The position numbers and the translations under genes are program-made. From positions 1-37,403 of the forward strand of contig JAUIEP010000033.1 in the NCBI GenBank assembly GCA_030428835.1: a stretch of 37,403 nt of DNA. Reading direction: 5' to 3'. Shown here one piece after another: positions 32,586 to 37,403 of the stretch (position 1 is the stretch's first letter; every line of letters starts with the position of its first letter). The stretch comes from Gammaproteobacteria bacterium. GTDB taxonomy: Bacteria; Pseudomonadota; Gammaproteobacteria; Pseudomonadales; Halieaceae. Under the pieces are notes generated by a model that made no database searches, had not been told where the DNA came from, and saw only the letters and a list, made by a program, of their open reading frames with translations.

Positions 32586-33470
32586 ATGCGGTTGGAAGAC
32601 TACGACACCGGCGAGCGCTACCGGGCCAGGATCCTGGCCAACGCCGCCGTGACGGGACCGGAGGCCACCGAGGAGGTGCGCGAGCTGACGCTGGAGGTCG
32701 ACCGCGACGACTTTGCCTACGCGATCGGGCAGAGCGTGGGTGTGATCGTCGAGGGTCCTTTCCGGCAGGCGGTGCGCGCGGATCTCGACCTCGGGCACCC
32801 GCACCATTTCCGCCTGTACACTATCGCCGACACCCCCGGCAGGAGCGAGCGCGGCAAGCCCGTCGTGAAACTGTGCGTCAGGCGCTGCAGTTATATCGAC
32901 GAGCACACGGGCGAGGAGTACCCCGGCATCGCGTCAAACTACCTCTGCGACCGCCGGCACGACGACGTGATCAGCATCAACGGCCCGTTCGGCATCCCGT
33001 TCGATGTGCCCGCGGACCCCGAGGCCGACCTGTTGCTGATCGGCATGGGTACCGGGATCGCCCCGTTTCGCGCACTCGTGAAACACATCTACCGCGAGGT
33101 CAAGGACTGGCGCGGCCGTGTGCGCCTGTTCTACGGCGCGCGCACCGGCATGGAACTGCTGTACATGAACGACGAGATCGACGACTTCACCCAGTACTAC
33201 GACGAGGACACCTTCGAGGCCTTCAAGGCGCTGAGTCCGCGGCCGCAGTGGAACGCGCCGGCGGACTATGCGACCGAGATTCGCGGCCGCGCCGGGGAAG
33301 TGCTCGAGATACTGCGCAGCGAGCACGGCTACGTGTACGTCGCCGGCCGCCACGACATCCTCGGGGTGCTGGAGAAGACGCTGTCGGGACTACTGGATTC
33401 GGAGCAGGAGTGGCAGTCGCTCAAGCTGGCGAAGAGTCGCTCGGGGCACTGGCGCGAACTGGTGTACTGA
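32586..33470 (+). CDS. Plant-type ferredoxin-NADP+ reductase
   Basis: A 294-residue FAD protein. RLYTIADT at 76-83 is the flavin-binding RxY(S/T) motif, and NYLCDRRHDD, NGPFGIPF and GMGTGIAPFRAL (153-164) are the phosphate and NADP-binding regions. The chain ends in RELVY, with the terminal aromatic residue that stacks on the flavin in plant-type FNRs. It is closest in style to the oxygenic and BoxA-like reductases rather than to the bacterial Fpr type. It should exchange electrons between ferredoxin and NADP(H). A G-rich ribosome site (GGGAGGGAGG) precedes the ATG, 27 bases after rnfA, so it is the final gene of the operon, giving ferredoxin an NADPH outlet beside the NAD-linked Rnf. Confidence 0.9.
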   Translation: MRLEDYDTGERYRARILANAAVTGPEATEEVRELTLEVDRDDFAYAIGQSVGVIVEGPFRQAVRADLDLGHPHHFRLYTIADTPGRSERGKPVVKLCVRRCSYIDEHTGEEYPGIASNYLCDRRHDDVISINGPFGIPFDVPADPEADLLLIGMGTGIAPFRALVKHIYREVKDWRGRVRLFYGARTGMELLYMNDEIDDFTQYYDEDTFEAFKALSPRPQWNAPADYATEIRGRAGEVLEILRSEHGYVYVAGRHDILGVLEKTLSGLLDSEQEWQSLKLAKSRSGHWRELVY

Positions 33471-33472
33471 GG

Positions 33473-33489
33473 CTGCGCGTTACGCGTAG
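33473..33489. terminator. Possible bidirectional hairpin between the FNR and malic enzyme genes
   Basis: The two convergent genes are only 9 bases apart. CTGCGCG-TTA-CGCGTAG can form a 7-pair stem (one G-U) with a 3-base loop that overlaps the malic enzyme stop. No T-run follows on either strand, so intrinsic termination is unproven. Confidence 0.3.
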
Positions 33490-35111
33490 TGCGGGTAGAC
33501 AGGGTCGTAGAGCATGGCCTCGACCGCGGCGGCGACATCCGCCGGCCGCTCGCGGTCGGACAGGCCGTTGTCCCATGCCAGCCCGGCGACCTCCACCGCG
33601 ATCCGGGTGCACACCGTGCGGATCTCGGCCAGCGGCGGATAGAGCTGGCCGGACTGGAGTTGTTCCTCCCCGACCTGGCGCGACAGGCAGTGTGCGGCGG
33701 CGAGAAACATGTCGTCCGTCACCCGCCTCGCGCCGCTGGTGATCACGCCGAGTCCGACGCCGGGGAAAATATAGGCGTTGTTGCCCTGGCCGGGCACCAG
33801 GCGCCGGCCCTCGTACTCCACCGGCGCGAAGGGGCTGCCGCTGGCGAAGATGCCGCGACCCCCGGTCCAGTTGTAACACTGCTCGGCCGTGCACTCGGCG
33901 TTGGCGGTCGGGTTCGACAGCGCGAAAATAATGGGCCGCTCGTTGTGTTGCGCCATGGCGCCAACGATCTCCCGCGTGAACGTGCCCGGTTGGCCGCTGG
34001 CACCGATGAGCGCGGTGGGGCGCACGGCGGCGACGGCTTCCGCCAGGTCCGCGACGGGCGCGTGGTCCTTGGCGTAGGGCTGTTTCTGCGCCGGTATGGA
34101 GGCGCGTGAACTGACCAGCAGGCCCGTCGAGTCGAAGAACCAGCAGACCTCGCGCGCGGCCTCTTCCGCAACACCTTCCTCGCGCAGCGCCGCGACCACC
34201 ATGGCCGCCGCGCCGATGTTGGCCTGCCCGGCGCCGTAAAACAGGAGGCGCTGCTCTGCCAGCGGCGTGCCCGTGAGGCGCAGGGCGGAGATAATACCCG
34301 CCAGCGTCACGGCGCCGGTGCCCTGGATGTCGTCGTCGAAGACGCAGTGACCCTCGCGCAGGGAGGACAGCAGCCGGAAGGCGTTGGCATTGCCGAAGTC
34401 CTCCAGTTGCACGAGGACGCCGGGAAACCGTTCCTCGGCCGCGGCGATGAACTCCTGTACCAGTTCATCATAGGCATCGCCGCGCTCGCGCAGGCGTTCC
34501 AGCCCGATGTACAGTTCGTCATCGAGCAGTTCCCGGTTGTTGGTGCCCACATCGAGCGTGACCGGCAGGCAGAACTGTGGCGCGATGCCGGCGCAGGCAG
34601 TGTAGAGGGACAGTTTGCCCACGGGGATTCCCATGCCGTTGGCGCCGAGGTCGCCGAGGCCGAGGATGCGCTCGCCGTCGGTCACCACGATGACGCGCAC
34701 ATCGTCGTGCGGCCAGTTGCGCAGTATCTCCCGCACGTTGCCGCGGTCGTTGATCGAGATGTACATGCCGCGGGGGCGGCGGTAGATGTGCCCGAACGCC
34801 TGGCAGGCGGCTCCCACGGTCGGGGTGTACACCAGCGGCATCATCTCCTCGATGTTGTTCATTAGCACGTGATAGAACAGGGTCTCGTTGCGATCCTGCA
34901 GTGCGATGAGGAAGAGATACTTGTCGAGGTCGGTCGCCTTGCTGCGGATGTTGCCCAGCACGCGCCGCTCCTGCTCGGCCAGTGTGTGGCTGCGCGGCGG
35001 CAGCAGGCCGCGCAGCCCGAGTGCGTCGCGCTCCGCGGCGGAGAAAGCGGTGCCCTTGTTGCGCAGGGGATCGTGCAGGAGGCTGACGCCCCGGTGCTTG
35101 CTGTCTTGCAT
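33480..35111 (-). CDS. maeA: NAD-type malic enzyme (oxaloacetate-decarboxylating)
   Basis: A 543-residue malic enzyme of the long SfcA/MaeA class. Motifs run in order: the conserved MPLVYTPTVGAACQAF with the catalytic tyrosine, ILGLGDLGANGMGIPVGKL, LVQLEDFGNANAFRLL, the metal site VFDDDIQGTGAVTLAG, the nucleotide fold FYGAGQANIGAAAM and FALSNPTANAECTAEQCY near the end. It converts malate + NAD(P)+ to pyruvate + CO2 + NAD(P)H; cofactor preference cannot be settled by eye. It faces the end of the kor-rnf operon and links the C4 pool of fumarate reductase to the pyruvate used by the PFOR. Its own upstream region carries an FNR-type palindrome. Confidence 0.93.
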   Translation of the reverse strand: MQDSKHRGVSLLHDPLRNKGTAFSAAERDALGLRGLLPPRSHTLAEQERRVLGNIRSKATDLDKYLFLIALQDRNETLFYHVLMNNIEEMMPLVYTPTVGAACQAFGHIYRRPRGMYISINDRGNVREILRNWPHDDVRVIVVTDGERILGLGDLGANGMGIPVGKLSLYTACAGIAPQFCLPVTLDVGTNNRELLDDELYIGLERLRERGDAYDELVQEFIAAAEERFPGVLVQLEDFGNANAFRLLSSLREGHCVFDDDIQGTGAVTLAGIISALRLTGTPLAEQRLLFYGAGQANIGAAAMVVAALREEGVAEEAAREVCWFFDSTGLLVSSRASIPAQKQPYAKDHAPVADLAEAVAAVRPTALIGASGQPGTFTREIVGAMAQHNERPIIFALSNPTANAECTAEQCYNWTGGRGIFASGSPFAPVEYEGRRLVPGQGNNAYIFPGVGLGVITSGARRVTDDMFLAAAHCLSRQVGEEQLQSGQLYPPLAEIRTVCTRIAVEVAGLAWDNGLSDRERPADVAAAVEAMLYDPVYPHYA

Positions 35112-35149
35112 TGTTGCGCTGCTATCCGGCGTTGCCGATACAAGCCCGC

Positions 35150-35155
35150 ATTATG
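35150..35155 (-). promoter_or_regulatory. Candidate -10 element of the malic enzyme promoter
   Basis: On the minus strand the hexamer reads CATAAT, 5 of 6 with TATAAT, and predicts a +1 near 35143, about 32 bases before the ATG. There is no -35 hexamer at the usual distance, which is normal for class II FNR/CRP-type promoters, and the palindrome at 35179-35192 sits where an activator would bind. Confidence 0.5.
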
Positions 35156-35178
35156 TCACGGGGGTGCGCTGCGGCAGA

Positions 35179-35192
35179 TTGACGGGGGTCAA
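35179..35192 (-). promoter_or_regulatory. Candidate FNR-family box TTGAC-N4-GTCAA upstream of malic enzyme
   Basis: A perfect palindrome TTGAC GGGG GTCAA, matching the FNR/FixK/DNR-type pattern TTGAY-N4-RTCAA. Its centre at 35185.5 is about 42 bases upstream of the +1 predicted from CATAAT, the class II activation position. No other element of this kind was noticed in the neighbouring intergenic DNA. Confidence 0.55.
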
Positions 35193-35259
35193 GAATCGCC
35201 GGTTCTGTCGCGCCGGCGGGTCGGCTGGTCCGGCCGTTGCGACTGTTGCCGCCGGGCGT

Positions 35260-37191
35260 TCAGCAGCCGGGCGGTACGTTGCCGCGATACCAGATAGGGC
35301 TCGTCCAGGAGCGCTCCTGCACCGTCCTGGGGATGTCGGGGTTGCAGCAGGCCGCGACCTGCGGCGGGAGTGCCGGGTCCGCGCAGTCCGGGGGGGCGCT
35401 CAACGCGACGCACTGCTGCCGGGTCCAGCGGCAGCTCGGGTTCTCGATGACGCGCGCGTAGTAAAAGGCCTCCTCCGCGGGGTCGAAGTCGGGGTCCTGC
35501 CAGTACTGACACAACTCGCTGAAACCGCTACCGGTGGTGGCGCAGGTATTGAGGTCGACACCGGCGCCGTTGTCGGGGTCGCCGGCCACGTCATACACCC
35601 GCTCGTGCGCACCGCCCGAGGAGTCCGTCCAGCCCTTGATGATCTGGATACGTTGCAGGTCGTTGCCGGCGAATCCCGGCACGCCGGGGTCCTTCATCGC
35701 CGATACCATGAACCCCGGGCTCGCCATGGCCGGGTTTTGCGCCGGGAGGTCGCTGCCCATCGGTACGCCGGTATCGTACGCGACCTGCACGAGGTCGGGC
35801 CGGTTGCAGATGTCCGCCGGCAGGTCATAGCCGCCAAAGAAGCGCACGATGTGGCGTGGTCCGCTGGTGCCGTAGACCTCGCGTCGCCGCATGGCGTCGA
35901 ACAGCGCCGCGCGACTGTTCTGTGGCGCCCAGACGACGGCGAGTCCCCCCGGGTTGTAATAGAACATGTCCGTCACGCCAGTGCCGGGGCTCACGAGACC
36001 CGTGGTATGACTGGGGTAGTCCTCGCTCTCCTGCACCCGGCCCGCGGCGCCGACGTGGGTGTCGGTACTGCCGAGCATGCCGAGTTTCTGCGGATTCGCG
36101 CCCAGTGTGCCGCGTGCTTGCAGGCCCTTTTTCAGCGCGTCCCTGATGGTCGCGGCTTCCAGTGCCGGAGTGCCCACCAGGTATTCACCCGCAATGAACT
36201 CGAAATCGCACAGCTCGTCGTGAAAGCCCGGGTCGCACTCCGACTGGCCCTTGTGCTGGATCACCTCGATGAGGCGCTCGTAACGCTGGCGGCGCAATGC
36301 ATCCTGCAGGTTGTAGGGCGTGCCGTCCGGGTGCACATTGTCGAAGGTGATCCCCTGGCTCAGGTTGCTGTTGTGCGGGATGATGAGCGCATCGCAGCTA
36401 CCGCCCGGCTGCTGCGCATCGACGCACTGTGCATCGAGGGCCGTGTAGAGTTGCTCCGGGTACGGGGCATCGAAATACGAGGTCGGCAGCGCCGGTACGA
36501 TGCTGTTGCGGAACAGCACGTTGCGGTGCAGCGTGATGTTCTCGGGCTGGCCCTGCTGGTTGACCTGCCTTGGGCTGCCCGTCCACTCGTAGCCCACGAA
36601 GGTGGTGAAGGCGCAATCGGGGCTGCGGTCATAGTTCTGGTCCGCGGCCTCCTGCACCTGTTGCCACAGCGACGGGGCCTCGCTTGTGCAGATATCGCCA
36701 TCCGGGCCGCAGAACGCAAAGCGGCTGACCTGCGCCTGCGGTTGGGTGGCGGCCCCGATCCAGACCAGCGCCGCGGCAAAGTCGCGCATGCGCAGTATGG
36801 CGCAGGTGGCGTTGTTGTAAGCGGGATGCGCCGGGTCCAGGCACACCGTGTACTCGCCGAAAAACTCCGCGTGGTCCGACACCATCGCGAAATCGAGCGG
36901 CCGGTCGATCTGCACGTACCGTGACGGCGTGCCGAACTCGTCGAAGGGGTGCAGGCCAAGCGGCGTGCCGCGGGCGAAATCGTAGGCCTGTTGCGGTGTC
37001 GTCTGCGTGCCCACGATAAACGCGTCCACCGAGAAGGTCGTGTGTACATGAGTGTCGCCGAAGTAGGCGTTGTTCAGGGGATTGACGTTGCTGCAGTCGC
37101 TGGCGGTGCCGTCGCCATCGTCGAGCGCAGCGGCGCCGCGCGCGCAGAGCAGCGCCACGACCAGGGTGAAGTACCGCACGGCAGTCGACAT
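35260..37191 (-). CDS. Secreted DUF3604-family protein
   Basis: A 643-residue protein with a Sec signal peptide (about 1-22, ending CARGAAA-LDD). The body is DUF3604, a PHP-like fold. NAYFGDTHVHTTFSVDAF at about 42-59 contains the D-x-H-x-H metal site, DFAMVSDHAEFFGEY has the SDHAE motif, and GSTDTHVGAAGRVQESE and VWAPQNSRAALFDAMRRREVYGTSGPR follow further on, all typical of the family. Many cysteines, including several C-terminal pairs, fit an exported protein. A metal-dependent hydrolase or phosphoesterase is likely from the fold, but no substrate is known. It is transcribed in the same direction as malic enzyme, 148 bases upstream of it, and is probably a separate unit. Confidence 0.88.
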   Translation of the reverse strand: MSTAVRYFTLVVALLCARGAAALDDGDGTASDCSNVNPLNNAYFGDTHVHTTFSVDAFIVGTQTTPQQAYDFARGTPLGLHPFDEFGTPSRYVQIDRPLDFAMVSDHAEFFGEYTVCLDPAHPAYNNATCAILRMRDFAAALVWIGAATQPQAQVSRFAFCGPDGDICTSEAPSLWQQVQEAADQNYDRSPDCAFTTFVGYEWTGSPRQVNQQGQPENITLHRNVLFRNSIVPALPTSYFDAPYPEQLYTALDAQCVDAQQPGGSCDALIIPHNSNLSQGITFDNVHPDGTPYNLQDALRRQRYERLIEVIQHKGQSECDPGFHDELCDFEFIAGEYLVGTPALEAATIRDALKKGLQARGTLGANPQKLGMLGSTDTHVGAAGRVQESEDYPSHTTGLVSPGTGVTDMFYYNPGGLAVVWAPQNSRAALFDAMRRREVYGTSGPRHIVRFFGGYDLPADICNRPDLVQVAYDTGVPMGSDLPAQNPAMASPGFMVSAMKDPGVPGFAGNDLQRIQIIKGWTDSSGGAHERVYDVAGDPDNGAGVDLNTCATTGSGFSELCQYWQDPDFDPAEEAFYYARVIENPSCRWTRQQCVALSAPPDCADPALPPQVAACCNPDIPRTVQERSWTSPIWYRGNVPPGC

Positions 37192-37303
37192 GACGACTGA
37201 TTCCAGGCTGTTGAGTGTGCGTGTCGCGGGGTCGCGGGCGGGACCCCGGCAGGCATCCGCAAGGATAGCAGAGAATGCCCGGAGCAGGATGCGCCGGAGC
37301 GGG

Positions 37304-37403
37304 TCACCGCCCGACAGGCTGGCGCCCGTCGGTAAGCGCCATGCGCCGGCTGAACAGCAGGAAATAGACCCAGCCGTACAGGCCGATGACCACCAGGCCC
37401 ACC
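37304..37403 (-). CDS. C-terminal membrane segment of a truncated gene (partial)
   Basis: The minus strand reads 32 codons from the window edge to a TGA at 37306-37304. The peptide is a hydrophobic helix (VGLVVIGLYGWVYFLLFS) followed by a short basic tail, so it is the end of an inner-membrane protein whose body lies beyond the window. It has the same orientation as the DUF3604 gene, 112 bases upstream of that gene's start. No family assignment is possible. Confidence 0.5.
   Translation of the reverse strand, partial: VGLVVIGLYGWVYFLLFSRRMALTDGRQPVGR

Noticed and set aside
18288-35111. A complete reductive TCA cycle
   Set aside because: Only some steps are present: no ATP-citrate lyase, citrate synthase, fumarase, malate dehydrogenase, aconitase or isocitrate dehydrogenase is encoded in the window, so a full cycle cannot be claimed.
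1-37403. tRNA or rRNA genes, CRISPR arrays, insertion sequences, attachment sites
   Set aside because: None was seen on reading; the intergenic regions are short, and no terminal inverted repeats, transposase motifs or repeat-spacer pattern were found.

Overview
The window looks like chromosomal DNA of a high-GC proteobacterium, most likely a marine or sediment gammaproteobacterium. The clues are a TonB-dependent receptor, a DUF3604 protein, a long (SfcA/MaeA-type) malic enzyme, many GTG starts and 4-base stop/start overlaps. This placement is an inference from gene content; there is no rRNA or tRNA gene in the window to fix it.

Region 1 (1-2000) holds the tail of an upstream gene, a DsbA-like/HCCA-isomerase-like protein on the minus strand and a secreted protein with thrombospondin type 3 calcium-binding repeats.

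Region 2 (about 2040-11370) is a visibly lower-GC catabolic island (53% in a hand-counted 60-base line, against 73% in a line from the region 4 operon). On the minus strand it has a 3Fe-4S-type ferredoxin, an EthD-domain protein and a tandem-HxlR regulator. Divergently on the plus strand it has a cytochrome P450, an LLM-class (TIGR03617-like) flavin monooxygenase, an acyl-CoA ligase, an SDR and a TonB-dependent receptor. Together they look like uptake, hydroxylation and CoA activation of a hydrophobic, terpenoid- or steroid-like substrate. A palindrome in the AT-rich divergent promoter is a candidate operator.

Region 3 (11462-18046, minus strand) reads as one operon: a 2-TM ion channel with a non-canonical filter, a lipase-like hydrolase, frdC-frdA-frdB and a CPA2-type cation/proton antiporter. 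The Frd proteins match the Wolinella-type dihaem quinol:fumarate reductase almost residue for residue, including four haem histidines, Glu66 and the active-site residues.

Region 4 (18288-33470, plus strand) is the centrepiece. It is a 15-kb, 13-gene, nearly gapless operon: korD-korA-korB-korC, an orphan HdrA-like flavoprotein, a long anaerobe-type RnfB, a giant 1673-residue pyruvate:ferredoxin oxidoreductase with extra inserts and a C-terminal ferredoxin domain, rnfC-D-G-E-A, and a plant-type ferredoxin-NADP+ reductase. Two 2-oxoacid:ferredoxin oxidoreductases, an ion-pumping ferredoxin:NAD+ oxidoreductase and an NADPH:ferredoxin exchange enzyme are thus made from one transcript. The divergent neighbour makes fumarate reductase and the convergent neighbour (33480-35111) is malic enzyme. 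The set covers the ferredoxin-dependent and fumarate-reducing steps of a reductive TCA branch, or alternatively fermentative/anaplerotic ferredoxin metabolism under low oxygen. FNR-type boxes lie in the frd/kor divergent promoter (9 of 10 bases) and at about -42 of a good -10 element before malic enzyme, suggesting shared oxygen control.

Region 5 (35260-37403) has a secreted DUF3604 protein and the C-terminal membrane segment of a gene cut by the window edge. No tRNA, rRNA, CRISPR array, insertion sequence or long repeat was seen, and no gene-free stretch exceeds about 250 bases.
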